Shown piece after piece: positions 31,416 to 39,282 of a DNA stretch of 64,000 bases. Under the pieces are notes generated by a model that worked only from the letters and a program-made list of their open reading frames with translations, had not been told where the DNA came from and did no database searches. A program made the position numbers and the translations under genes. The stretch is from Nonomuraea basaltis. Lineage in GTDB: Bacteria; Actinomycetota; Actinomycetes; Streptosporangiales; Streptosporangiaceae. The stretch is from contig NZ_VCJS01000045.1 in the NCBI RefSeq assembly GCF_005893125.1, forward strand, positions 1-64,000. Direction: 5' to 3'. Numbering within the stretch: position 1 is the stretch's first letter; every line of letters begins with the position of its first letter.

Positions 31416-32951
31416 ATGCTCGCAGACGAAGACGCGTACGCCGTGCTCAGGAGCCGGGACGGCCGCTTCGACGGCCGCTTCTTCGTCGCCGTCGTGACCA
31501 CCGGCATCTACTGTCGTCCAAGCTGCCCGGCCGCGCTCCCCAGGCGCGAGAACGTCCGCTTCTACCCGTCCGCCGCGGCCGCCCAGGAGGCGGGCTTCCG
31601 CGCGTGCAAACGCTGCCGCCCCGACACCGCCCCCGGCTCCCCCGAATGGAACGTCCGCGCGGACGTCATCGGCCGCGCGATGCAACTGATCGCCGACGGC
31701 CTCGTGGACCGGGAGGGCGTCACCGGGCTGGCGGCCCGGCTCGGCTACAGCGAGCGCCAGCTACGCCGCCAGCTCATCGCCGACCTGGGCGCGGGCCCGC
31801 AAGCGCTCGCCAGGGCACAACGAGCGGCCAATGCCCGAACCCTCCTGGAAACCACCGACCTGCCCGCCGGCGAGATCGCGTTCGCCGCCGGCTTCTCCAC
31901 GATCCGCCAGTTCAACGACACGATGCGCAAGGTATACGACACCACGCCCAGTGCCATACGCCGCACCGGCCGCACGAAGAGGCCACACCAGCGGACCCGC
32001 GAGCCCTCGCACCAAGCACCCCAGCCTCCCCACGGGGTGCTCCACCTGCGCCTCACCTACCGCCCGCCTCTGGACCTGACCGACCTGTTCCAGTACCTGG
32101 CCGAACGGGCGATCCCCGGATTGGAGGAGGCCGGCGACGACTTCTATCGCCGAGCCCTCACCCTCCCTCACGGCCTGGGCCTCGTCACGCTACGACCTGG
32201 CGAGTCGTACGTGTCCTGCGAGCTGCGGCTCGACACCCTCAAGGACCTCCCCGCCGCGGTACGACGCTGCCGGCGCCTCCTCGACCTGGACGCCGACCCC
32301 CGCGACGTCAACGACCATCTCGGCATCGACCCTCTCCTGGCTCCTCTGGTCGCAACGGCCCCAGGCAGGCGGATCCCCGGCCACGTGGACGCGGCCGAGA
32401 TGGCGATACGCGCGATCGTGAACGAGGAGTCCAGCGAAGGCCGAGCCCTGCTCACTCACCTGGTCCAGCACTACGGCACGCCACTACCCTCATCGGCCGC
32501 CCAGCCCCGGCGACCGCTCGCCCAGGCGAACGACCCCGAACCACCACCGGCCCAGACACACGAAGACGTCCCCATCGGCGTCACCCACGCATTCCCCCGC
32601 ATGGAAGCCCTGGCCGACGCGAACGTGCCGGCCCCGATCACCGCCTTGGCCCGGTCCTTGGTCGCCGGCACCGTTCACCTCGGCCCCGAGACCGACCGCG
32701 ACCAGATCGAACGCGAACTCCTCGCCCTACCAGGCGTAAATGCCCAGGCCGTGGCCCGGATCCGCATGCGAGCCCTTGGCGACCCCGACGTCTTCCTCCC
32801 CACGGACCCAGCCGTTCGGGAAGGGCTGCGTCGCCTCGGACCGGCATCGGAGCAGCACGCACAACGGTGGCGCCCATGGCGCTCCTACGCGATGCAACAC
32901 CTGCGAGCGATCTCAACCACCACAGCGCGCGCCCCCGCTGCAACCACTTGA
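31416..32951 (+). CDS. Ada-AlkA fusion: alkylation-response regulator and 3-methyladenine glycosylase
   Basis: A 511-residue fusion. Residues 1-85 are an Ada metal-binding domain (TGIYCRPSCPA and FRACKRCRPD give four cysteines). An AraC-type helix-turn-helix follows (about 90-180, LAARLGYSERQLRRQLIADL). Then come the AlkA N-terminal domain (about 205-320) and the HhH-GPD glycosylase domain (to about 500). The fusion is well known in actinobacteria and senses and repairs alkylated bases. Odd point: the helix-hairpin-helix, normally LPGIGPWTA, reads LPGVNAQAVARIRMRA, and the usual GQQVS stretch is NEESS, so glycosylase activity may be weak. The Asp of the PTDPA motif remains. Confidence 0.9.
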   Translation: MLADEDAYAVLRSRDGRFDGRFFVAVVTTGIYCRPSCPAALPRRENVRFYPSAAAAQEAGFRACKRCRPDTAPGSPEWNVRADVIGRAMQLIADGLVDREGVTGLAARLGYSERQLRRQLIADLGAGPQALARAQRAANARTLLETTDLPAGEIAFAAGFSTIRQFNDTMRKVYDTTPSAIRRTGRTKRPHQRTREPSHQAPQPPHGVLHLRLTYRPPLDLTDLFQYLAERAIPGLEEAGDDFYRRALTLPHGLGLVTLRPGESYVSCELRLDTLKDLPAAVRRCRRLLDLDADPRDVNDHLGIDPLLAPLVATAPGRRIPGHVDAAEMAIRAIVNEESSEGRALLTHLVQHYGTPLPSSAAQPRRPLAQANDPEPPPAQTHEDVPIGVTHAFPRMEALADANVPAPITALARSLVAGTVHLGPETDRDQIERELLALPGVNAQAVARIRMRALGDPDVFLPTDPAVREGLRRLGPASEQHAQRWRPWRSYAMQHLRAISTTTARAPAATT

Positions 32952-33131
32952 GCGTCCGTTCTCGCGAAATCACTGAAGCGCCTGCTCCAGGCAATGCCCG
33001 CAGCGCTCATCCGCACGCGAGCCGGCAAACACCCTGCTCACCGGCGCCACCACGCAACACCCGCAACGCCGCCCCATGGCCGGGGCCGCCCGCAATCCCT
33101 CACGACGGCAACCCTGTAAGGACCGAGCCCT

Positions 33132-34412
33132 GTGTCGATCTATGTGCCCCTCCTCAAGACCAGGCCGGACTTCCGCCGCCTGTGGTTGGGCGCGTCCATC
33201 TCCGTGATGGGCGACAGCATGACCTTCATCGCGCTGACCTGGCTCGTACTGGCCCAGCCGGACGGCACGGCGAAGCTCGGCCTGCTGGCCGGCTGCTACA
33301 CCGCCCCCGTCCTGATCGGCGGCCTGGCCGCCGGCCCTGTCCTCGACCGCTTCGACAAGCGGACAACCCTGATCGTCGACAGCGTCCTGCGAGGTCTGGC
33401 GGTGGCGTCGATCCCGTTGACCGCCGCCGTCGGTACGGTCCCCGAGTGGCTCCCCTTCCTGGTCGCAGCCGTATACGGCCTGCTGAAGATGATCCCGATG
33501 GCCGCCGTCCCCGCGGCCATCCCCGACCTGGTGGGCCCGGACCAGCGCGACGCCGCCAACGCCCTGGAATCCGTGAGTTACTCCTTGTCGGGAATCATCG
33601 GCTTCACCCTGGCCGCCCCTCTTCTGACCACCCTGGGCCCGGCGAACATGCTTGCTGTGGACGCCGTCACCTACGCCTGCTTCGCCATCGCACTGACCCG
33701 CATCCGCACTCCCCTGCGCCCGCACCCGCCCCAGACCGAGAAACGCGCCTCGGCAGGACTTCCGCTCCTCCGCGACAAGGTCCTCATGGGCACCACTCTC
33801 GCCTTCATGGCGTTCAACATCGCCGAAGGCGCGCTGACCATGGTCGTAGCCCCCTGGCTGGCCAAGGAGCACCTCCCCGGCCACGGCGCCGCGCTCTCAC
33901 TCCTCATGGCCGCTCTGTCGGCAGGGGAACTCCTGGGCGGATTCGCGGCAGGAGCCTGGCACCCCAGAATCGGCAGGCTGACCGCGATCGCCATCACCGA
34001 ACTGGTGGCGGCCGCAGGCATCCTCGCCATCCTGGGCGCACCCAACTGGATTCCGGTCACCGCAGCCTTCCTGATCATGGGTGCGTTCAGCGCCCCCATG
34101 ACGGTGTGGGCTCAGTCGTTGCGCATGGAACGCGTCCCCCCGTCGCAGCGCGGCCGCGTCTTCAGCGTCTTCCGCACGATGATGCAGGCCACGCCACCCA
34201 TCGGCGCCGCCATGGTGACCCCGCTGCTGGTAACAGGAAACCTGCCGGCGGCCGTGCTCCTGATGACCGCCCTGGCCGCCGTACCGGCCCTCGCCCTGCT
34301 GCTTCTGCGCCAGACCTCCCGACCATCTCTCCCGGACCTCGACATCCATCAGACTGCTGGACATGTCCCCCATGTCCCCCGTGGATCACGAGGAGAAGAG
34401 GGTGATCGCTAG
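33132..34412 (+). CDS. MFS transporter
   Basis: A 426-residue MFS_3-type exporter with about twelve helices: start VSIYVPLLKTRPDFRRLWLG, helix 2-3 loop GPVLDRFDKRTTLIVDSV and the C-terminal gating pattern MERVPPSQRGRVFSVFRTMM. The GTG at 33132 has AAGGA upstream. It follows the Ada-AlkA gene by 180 bases that contain only low-information sequence. Efflux of a small molecule is likely; no regulator is adjacent. Confidence 0.9.
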   Translation: MSIYVPLLKTRPDFRRLWLGASISVMGDSMTFIALTWLVLAQPDGTAKLGLLAGCYTAPVLIGGLAAGPVLDRFDKRTTLIVDSVLRGLAVASIPLTAAVGTVPEWLPFLVAAVYGLLKMIPMAAVPAAIPDLVGPDQRDAANALESVSYSLSGIIGFTLAAPLLTTLGPANMLAVDAVTYACFAIALTRIRTPLRPHPPQTEKRASAGLPLLRDKVLMGTTLAFMAFNIAEGALTMVVAPWLAKEHLPGHGAALSLLMAALSAGELLGGFAAGAWHPRIGRLTAIAITELVAAAGILAILGAPNWIPVTAAFLIMGAFSAPMTVWAQSLRMERVPPSQRGRVFSVFRTMMQATPPIGAAMVTPLLVTGNLPAAVLLMTALAAVPALALLLLRQTSRPSLPDLDIHQTAGHVPHVPRGSRGEEGDR

Positions 34413-34456
34413 GATCCATGGCCGTACCGGAACCCCTTGCGAGCGCTGACCCACAG

Positions 34457-34488
34457 CCTGTGGATAACCCACCCCTCCTGTGGATAAC
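34457..34488. other. Two DnaA-box-like TGTGGATAA sites
   Basis: The 355-base stretch between the MFS and phosphotransferase genes has no intact plus-strand gene. It holds CCTGTGGATAAC twice, at 34457-34468 and 34477-34488, start to start 20 bases apart (two helical turns). TTATCCACA, the complement of the core, is the consensus DnaA box. A weaker copy, TGTGGACGA, is at 34681. Two boxes can sequester DnaA or control expression; this is not enough for an origin. Confidence 0.5.
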
Positions 34489-34595
34489 GCCCCGACCTGC
34501 CACCCCTTCCACGGCACCGGCCACAGCCTGGCCAACGCTGCCGAGACAACCCCGCGGCCAGGCGTCATCGCAGCACAGCCTGGACCTGCGGGGTC

Positions 34596-34771
34596 TCACG
34601 GCGTGACCGGGACGCAGCGGAAGGGGCTCCCGCGGAGGTCGTCCCCTTCCTCCCGGTTCACGACGCCGACGATGCACAGCCTGTGGACGACGGACCAGCC
34701 AACCGCCCCACAGTGGCCGCGATCCGCTTGGCCACCTCGGCCGGCGTCACGTCGGTCGTGTCCGCGTTCAT
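34596..34771 (-). pseudogene. Small gene coupled to the phosphotransferase, frameshifted
   Basis: An ATG at 34771 overlaps the phosphotransferase stop (ATGA) and opens MNADTTDVTPAEVAKRIAAT, a convincing soluble N-terminus, but the frame ends at 34658. One frame over, an equally protein-like stretch, VVHRLCIVGVVNREEGDDLRG then SPFRCVPVTP, runs to 34596. A single-base indel near 34695-34710 would join them into one protein of about 58 residues. I read it as a frameshifted small gene; sequencing error is possible. Confidence 0.4.
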
Positions 34772-35742
34772 GCACAGGCAAGTTTCAACACGTCGGCCAG
34801 CTGCCGCGGGGCCGGCAGGATGGTCAGCGCCTCGTCGATCTCGCGTTCCGCCCACTCCCGGTGCCGCCCCTCGGCTCGCGAGTCGAGCGCGACACGCGCC
34901 TGGACCAGCAGAAAGTTCAGCCGGGACGCCAGCAGCATCGAGAAGTCCGCCGGCTCGGTGATGCGCCCCGGCCCGCCCTCGCGCACGTACGCCTGGTACA
35001 TGACGCGCATCGCGTCAAGATCAGCGGTGGAGCCGTCGCAGAACCAGTCGAACAGCGCCCGGGCCAGTTCCCGGCCCGGCGCGGCCGGCCCGAGGTTGTC
35101 CCAGTCGACGACCACCATCGCACCTGCCGGGTCGAGAAGGACATTCTCCGGATGCAGATCACGATGGCAGACGATCAATCCGCCGGGATCGGCCGGCCCG
35201 ACCGCCGCGCACAACTCGGGCAACGTGGCCAACCGATCAACGAGCCGCCCCGCCCACACCGCTCCCGACGCGGACACCTCCGCCCACGCGTCCGCCGCGG
35301 GAACCCGGTCGTACCAGGGATCAGGCGGCCCGCCACCCGGCTCGACCGCCGAAGCGGGGGCACACCGGTGCAGCCGCGCCAGCAACGCCCCCAGCTCCGC
35401 CGGCGTGGCCCGCGCCGCCGGCTCTACCGGCCGCAGATCGACCCAGTCGTAGAGCCGTAACCATGTCCCATCAGGCGCCGTGACCAGGAACCGCCCGTCG
35501 CGATCGGGATGGCTCACCGGCAACCGCACCCCCGCCTCGGCCGCCCGCCGCGAGAACGCCAGCTCCGCCTCGATCAACGCCACCGACGGCGGCTCAGCGA
35601 AGATCTCTTTCAGCGCATAGCGCGCCGGCCCGACGTCCACCCGCCAGACCTGCCCCAGCGCACCCCGCGGCCCGGCGGACACCACGACGTCCGCATCCCA
35701 GCCGAACGCCTCCCGCACGTACGCGACCAGCTCCTCGATCAC
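34768..35742 (-). CDS. Aminoglycoside phosphotransferase-family protein
   Basis: A 324-residue APH/choline-kinase-fold enzyme. The catalytic loop is VCHRDLHPENVLLD and the metal site is MVVVDWDNLG, both intact. The N-terminal lobe has the ATP lysine in ARYALKEIF. Such proteins phosphorylate small molecules, from aminoglycosides to homoserine; nothing fixes the substrate here, and the name does not imply resistance. It is the last intact gene before the DnaA-box gap and is coupled to a small broken gene. Confidence 0.88.
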   Translation of the reverse strand: MIEELVAYVREAFGWDADVVVSAGPRGALGQVWRVDVGPARYALKEIFAEPPSVALIEAELAFSRRAAEAGVRLPVSHPDRDGRFLVTAPDGTWLRLYDWVDLRPVEPAARATPAELGALLARLHRCAPASAVEPGGGPPDPWYDRVPAADAWAEVSASGAVWAGRLVDRLATLPELCAAVGPADPGGLIVCHRDLHPENVLLDPAGAMVVVDWDNLGPAAPGRELARALFDWFCDGSTADLDAMRVMYQAYVREGGPGRITEPADFSMLLASRLNFLLVQARVALDSRAEGRHREWAEREIDEALTILPAPRQLADVLKLACA

Positions 35743-35851
35743 GATCAGCCCACAACCGAGAGCCGGCGGATGGGTATCCGGGCGACGAGGGTCATACGCC
35801 CCAGTATGGAGCGTGTTGCCCGGCGGCTGCGGACCAATGCCCCATCCGCCA

Positions 35852-36319
35852 TCAGCGTTCCCAGCGAACTTCGCCCTCGTGCCATCGGCCGGTGGGGCGC
35901 AACCCGGCCGAGGTCGCGACGGAAGCCGAGGCCACGTGATCAGGGTGAATGTGCGCGACGATCGTATCGATCCCCTGCCTCACGAGCCAGCCGACCAGGG
36001 CCTTGGCAGCCGCCGTGGCCAGGCCGCGCCCCTGCCATGGCGTCCCGATTACCCAAGCGATCTCAGCGGTCGCCCCATCGATCGTGGCCTGCACATATCC
36101 GACCAGACAGTCTTCCTCACGTAGCCAGACGACCCAGTTGCGCCAGCCGGGCGGCCCGGAGACCAACCGCTCGTAGCGAGCGCGCAGTTCCTGCGCGGAC
36201 AGCGGGACGCCGCCGGTGAACGTGTACAGGGCAGGGTCCGAGAGTACAGCCGCCATCTCGTCGGCGTGCTCGACACGCAACGGGAGGAGGACCAGGACCG
36301 GGGTCTCGATGATGTCCAC
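35852..36319 (-). CDS. GNAT-family N-acetyltransferase (RimJ/RimL-like)
   Basis: A 155-residue acetyl-CoA-dependent transferase starting at the GTG at 36319. The fold is visible as VLLPLRVEHADEMAAVLSD at the start, the acetyl-CoA loop IGTPWQGRGLATAAAKALV (the Q/RxxGxG/A motif) and VAHIHPDHVASASVATSAGL, typical of RimL-type enzymes that acetylate N-termini or small amines. The open frame extends upstream but without protein-like sequence. Substrate unknown. Confidence 0.88.
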   Translation of the reverse strand: MDIIETPVLVLLPLRVEHADEMAAVLSDPALYTFTGGVPLSAQELRARYERLVSGPPGWRNWVVWLREEDCLVGYVQATIDGATAEIAWVIGTPWQGRGLATAAAKALVGWLVRQGIDTIVAHIHPDHVASASVATSAGLRPTGRWHEGEVRWER

Positions 36320-36461
36320 GCGGCCACGATATTCGGGGCATCCGGCCGGCTCGCCAGAAGGACGCCGATCCCTGTCCCGAGTCCAAGCACGCAGGCTGGT
36401 GAGACCGCAGTCGGTGATCACGATGGAGCGACTGCGGCAGATGCCGTCGATCACCTGCGAC

Positions 36462-36629
36462 TTACCTGGTCAACCGGTCGGACTCTTCGACGGCGTTGTT
36501 GTAGCTGCCGACGAGGAAGTCGCGGATCGTCTTCAGCGTGCCCGCGGTGCTGGAGCCCTCCCGGTTGAGCGTGTGCAGGCACAGCAGGTCCGTGGGACCT
36601 ACGCCGACCTGCTGCGCGATCAGACGGAG
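36462..36629 (-). pseudogene. MarR regulator remnant with internal deletion
   Basis: The minus strand reads LRLIAQQVGVGPTDLLCLHT then LNREGSSTAGTL, the second helix and start of the winged helix of a MarR regulator (the pattern GVGPTDLLCLHLL). Without a recognition helix or wing it then jumps to the end-type sequence YNNAVEESDRLTR. About 60-70 central residues and the start are missing, so this is a decayed gene. Confidence 0.6.
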
Positions 36630-36733
36630 GCACCAAGCACCCCGGATGCGGACGCAAAGGATCGACAACCTATCTGTGATCCTCGACGTCATACCAATTG
36701 TCACGTTCCATCCCCTGCTTCTGGAGCCCTCTG

Positions 36734-36976
36734 TGCTCAAGCGTCTGTTCGTGTCCGCCGCCGCAGCGGCCGTGATGGTCCCTGTCCTCACGACGCCGGC
36801 TCAGGCCACTGCAAGTAGGCGCACAAAGCACAGGGCCCCGTATCCAACTGGAACGGGGCCCTGGAGGAACTGCTGGACGTCCCGGTTGGGCCTGGGTTCG
36901 CCGAGCCGCACGGCTAACTCACCGTCGCCGGCGCGGACCTGGACATACGAAGCTTCTTCGGAACGCCGTCAGCGGA
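36734..36976 (+). pseudogene. Remnant of a secreted protein (signal peptide retained)
   Basis: A GTG at 36734 opens a textbook signal peptide, LKRLFVSAAAAAVMVPVLT then TPAQA. The frame then turns into Arg/Pro-rich nonsense. In another frame ALEELLDVPVGPGFAEPHG, a TAA, and LTVAGADLDIRSFFGTPSA look like the lost mature part. Within it, 36831-36840 and 36854-36863 form a 10-bp hairpin (CAGGGCCCCG). A frameshift plus a nonsense codon make it non-functional. The family is not recognised. Confidence 0.5.
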
Positions 36977-37400
36977 TCTTGGCGCCGTACACGTGGTCGA
37001 CCGTCATCGTCATGAGCACCCTACGGTCGGACACCATCACCGACCGGTACTCGTCCCAGTCCGGGTGCTCCCCGGCGGCGATGCGGTAGTAGTCCACCAG
37101 CGCCTCGACCTCGGGACCATAGGGATCGGTTCCCGGCCCGGTGAGTGTCGCCGTGCCCTCGGCGGTGGCCCACTCCCAGCCGTCGGCGCTGGTGATCTCC
37201 AGCGCGGCTCGTGGGTCCCGACGCAGATTCGCCGTCTTGGCTCGTCCCTCGCTCATCGAAACATGGATGACATCGGCCTCCTGATCGTAGAAGGGCATGA
37301 CGGGGGAAAGCTGGGGGCGGCCGTCCGACTTGATCGTTGCGAGGACACCGAGTCGGCTTTCCGCGAGCAGCGTGCGTGGGTTGAATGGTGTGGCGGTCAT
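36969..37400 (-). CDS. Pyridoxamine-phosphate-oxidase-like (PPOX) flavin/F420-binding protein
   Basis: A 143-residue split-barrel protein: TLLAESRLGVLATIKSDGRP, the PFYDQEADVIHVSM strand pair and KTANLRRDPRAALEI, then VDYYRIAAGEHPDWDEYRSV. The pattern fits the PPOX-class F420-dependent or FMN-dependent reductases common in actinobacteria. The start is the ATG at 37400; a TTG four codons earlier is less likely. It acts on unknown substrates in the cytoplasm, often reducing conjugated ring compounds. It lies 67 bases after the IRED-like gene. Confidence 0.85.
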   Translation of the reverse strand: MTATPFNPRTLLAESRLGVLATIKSDGRPQLSPVMPFYDQEADVIHVSMSEGRAKTANLRRDPRAALEITSADGWEWATAEGTATLTGPGTDPYGPEVEALVDYYRIAAGEHPDWDEYRSVMVSDRRVLMTMTVDHVYGAKIR

Positions 37401-37467
37401 GTCGAGGGCCAAGTCGCGACTGCATGCCGGCCATTCCTGGCGATGCGGGGCCGACGGCTGGCCATGG

Positions 37468-38364
37468 TCACCTCCCCGAGGGCTTGCGGAGCTGCTCGAT
37501 CACCGCTGCGTAGCCGCTGCCGCCGTGCCCATCGGCTACGGCCTGGCCGGTCAGGGCCTTGATGAACCTCGGAAGTTCGGCGTTGACACCGAGGAACTCG
37601 CTCTCGTGGATGAGGTGCTCCATCGCGGCCACGTGAGTGTCGATGGTGGAATCAAGGGCCGGGTACGCGCCGTCGTCGATCTGCTGGGCGTAGGCGGCCA
37701 GCCAGCCGTTCACGGTTTCGATCCCCTTGTTCGCGAGTGGGGTGAACGTCGTGGCCTCCACACCGGCCGCGCCGAGCAAGGCGGCACCCTGCAGGAAGCC
37801 GTTCAGAATGTTCCACATCAAGCTCAGCATGGCCACGTCGTACAGTGACGACAGGCCATGATCGCCGCCGAGGTACGTCGTTCCCGCGCCGAGGCTCCTC
37901 AGGGTGGACTCGTGCAGGTCGAAGACCGACCGCGGCCCGCTGTAGAGGATGGCGGCGTCCGCCGTGCCGATGCCCGCGGGGATGGCCAGGATCGCGCCGT
38001 CGAGGTAGGTGGCGCCCCGCCGCGCCGCCCACTCGGCGGTCTCGCGGGCCCCCTGCGACGTGCCCGAGGTCAGGTTCACCAGGACGCGGCCGTCGAGGAC
38101 CTCACCCAGCGGATCGAGGAGTCCGTGTACGGCGTCATAGTCCGAGACGCAGACGACCACGAGCGGGCTGGCCGCGACGGCGTCGCCGGCCGAGTCGGCG
38201 AGCCTCGCGCCCTGGGTGACAAGGTGTTCAGCCTTCGCTGCCGTGCGGTTCCACACGGTCGTGGGATACCCGTTGCGCAGGAACGCTCCGGCCAGCGCCT
38301 GACCCATCAGACCCAGGCCGATGACCGTCACGGGAGTGTCGCCGGCATCGCGATTCTGCATCAT
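37468..38364 (-). CDS. Imine-reductase-like NAD(P)-dependent oxidoreductase
   Basis: A 298-residue protein of the beta-hydroxyacid dehydrogenase superfamily. The cofactor motif VIGLGLMGQALAGAFL is followed by the NADPH-binding TVWNRTAAKAEHL, and the C-terminal helical domain contains MWNILNGFLQGAALL and ends GHGGSGYAAVIEQLRKP, the pattern of imine reductases (IREDs). They reduce cyclic imines to amines. The ATG at 38364 has GAGGGA upstream; one at 38394 would add ten residues. Divergence from other genes is not seen; the ArsR gene lies upstream, same strand. Confidence 0.85.
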   Translation of the reverse strand: MMQNRDAGDTPVTVIGLGLMGQALAGAFLRNGYPTTVWNRTAAKAEHLVTQGARLADSAGDAVAASPLVVVCVSDYDAVHGLLDPLGEVLDGRVLVNLTSGTSQGARETAEWAARRGATYLDGAILAIPAGIGTADAAILYSGPRSVFDLHESTLRSLGAGTTYLGGDHGLSSLYDVAMLSLMWNILNGFLQGAALLGAAGVEATTFTPLANKGIETVNGWLAAYAQQIDDGAYPALDSTIDTHVAAMEHLIHESEFLGVNAELPRFIKALTGQAVADGHGGSGYAAVIEQLRKPSGR

Positions 38365-38573
38365 GTGCTCCCTCGAGGGTGAGTTGGTGGTCATGGCAGA
38401 ATCATCAACGTTCACACCAATATGAAGGTCAAGGGGGAGCGACCTTACTGATCGGGGAGCTTCGGCCACCGTCCGCGCGTCGCGCAGTTCGCCGTCCAGG
38501 TGAGCGAACATGGCGCCGCTGGGCGTGGAAGGTCCGTGTCAGTGCGCGTGCCGCGACCGATCGCAGACAGACC

Positions 38574-38918
38574 TCAATCGCATCCACAGGCTGGGGATTC
38601 CTGATCCGGAGGTGGACAGCAGGCGTTCAGGGTGGCCTGCAGGTCGGACAGCGCCTTGCTGATCCGGGCCGAGTCGGCGCGATAGTAGACGGCCTTCCAC
38701 TCGCGACGTGAGGTGAGCACGCCGCCGTCGCGGAGAGTCGCCAGGTGGGTGGAGGTGGCCGATTGGGCCAGCGACATGCGCTCGGCGACTTCGTTGACGG
38801 TCAGTTCGATGCCACCGACGAACAGCTCCATGATCTGCTGGCGCGTCTCGCTGGCCAGCGCCTTGAGGAACCCGCGCGCCTCGTCGCTCAGCTCGATCCC
38901 ATTCGTCGTCATGGTCAT
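38574..38918 (-). CDS. ArsR-family regulator with cysteine-rich tail
   Basis: A 114-residue winged-helix repressor: LKALASETRQQIMELFVGG, then helix-turn-helix MSLAQSATSTHLATLRDGG and the wing LTSRREWKAVYYRAD. The C-terminus CCPPPDQESPACGCD has four cysteines and could bind a metal or metalloid, as in some ArsR subgroups. An inverted repeat in its promoter (38937-38960) suits autorepression. It could act on the IRED-like gene downstream, 209 bases away. Confidence 0.9.
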   Translation of the reverse strand: MTMTTNGIELSDEARGFLKALASETRQQIMELFVGGIELTVNEVAERMSLAQSATSTHLATLRDGGVLTSRREWKAVYYRADSARISKALSDLQATLNACCPPPDQESPACGCD

Positions 38919-38936
38919 AGCATCACCCCGGGCGAA

Positions 38937-38960
38937 TCATATTGTGCTTTCTGGATATGA
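38937..38960. promoter_or_regulatory. ArsR operator candidate TCATAT-N12-ATATGA
   Basis: A perfect six-base inverted repeat, TCATAT at 38937-38942 and ATATGA at 38955-38960, lies 18 bases before the ArsR start codon and also ahead of the broken flavoprotein gene on the other strand. ArsR-type repressors bind such A/T-rich dyads in their own promoters. Confidence 0.45.
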
Positions 38961-38978
38961 CGGTACGATACGGCGTCA

Positions 38979-39168
38979 TGGAAGCCATCGTCATCGGCGC
39001 CGGCCAGTCAGGCCTCGCCGCCGCCCTGGAGTCCGGTCGGATGGAGCGCCGCCCGATGTTCGTTGCTTCGCCTCCAACACCCTGCGCGGGGTGCACCGCG
39101 ACGCCGAGCACATCGCCGCCCCGATCGCCGCGTACGCGAGCAAGGCTCTGGCCGCCTACGGCCGCTGA
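38979..39168 (+). pseudogene. Flavin-dependent monooxygenase remnant (ends joined, middle lost)
   Basis: An ATG at 38979 opens MEAIVIGAGQSGLAAAL, the GxGxSG dinucleotide-binding start of CzcO/TrkA-like flavoproteins. After about 20 residues the sequence shifts frame and continues ASNTLRGVHRDAEHIAAPIA then AYASKALAAYGR, the typical C-terminus of the same family. About 300 residues are missing in between, so a deletion fused the two ends out of frame. It was divergent from the ArsR gene, which may have controlled it. Confidence 0.7.
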
Positions 39169-39282
39169 CTTGGATCCCCGCCGGTCACCCTGGCTTTGGT
39201 AGGACCCGCGCGGTGTCGAGCAGCATGACGCCGATCCATTCACCGACAGAACCGAAATAGAGGTCGTGGTAGAAAGCGCTGG

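Noticed and set aside
31382..34405. Open frame of 1007 codons across Ada-AlkA and MFS
   Set aside because: Extremely Arg/Pro/His-rich with no recognisable domain; it runs out of frame over two convincing genes.
34457..34700. Replication origin
   Set aside because: Two DnaA-like sites and one weak copy are too few, and no dnaA, dnaN or unwinding region is nearby.
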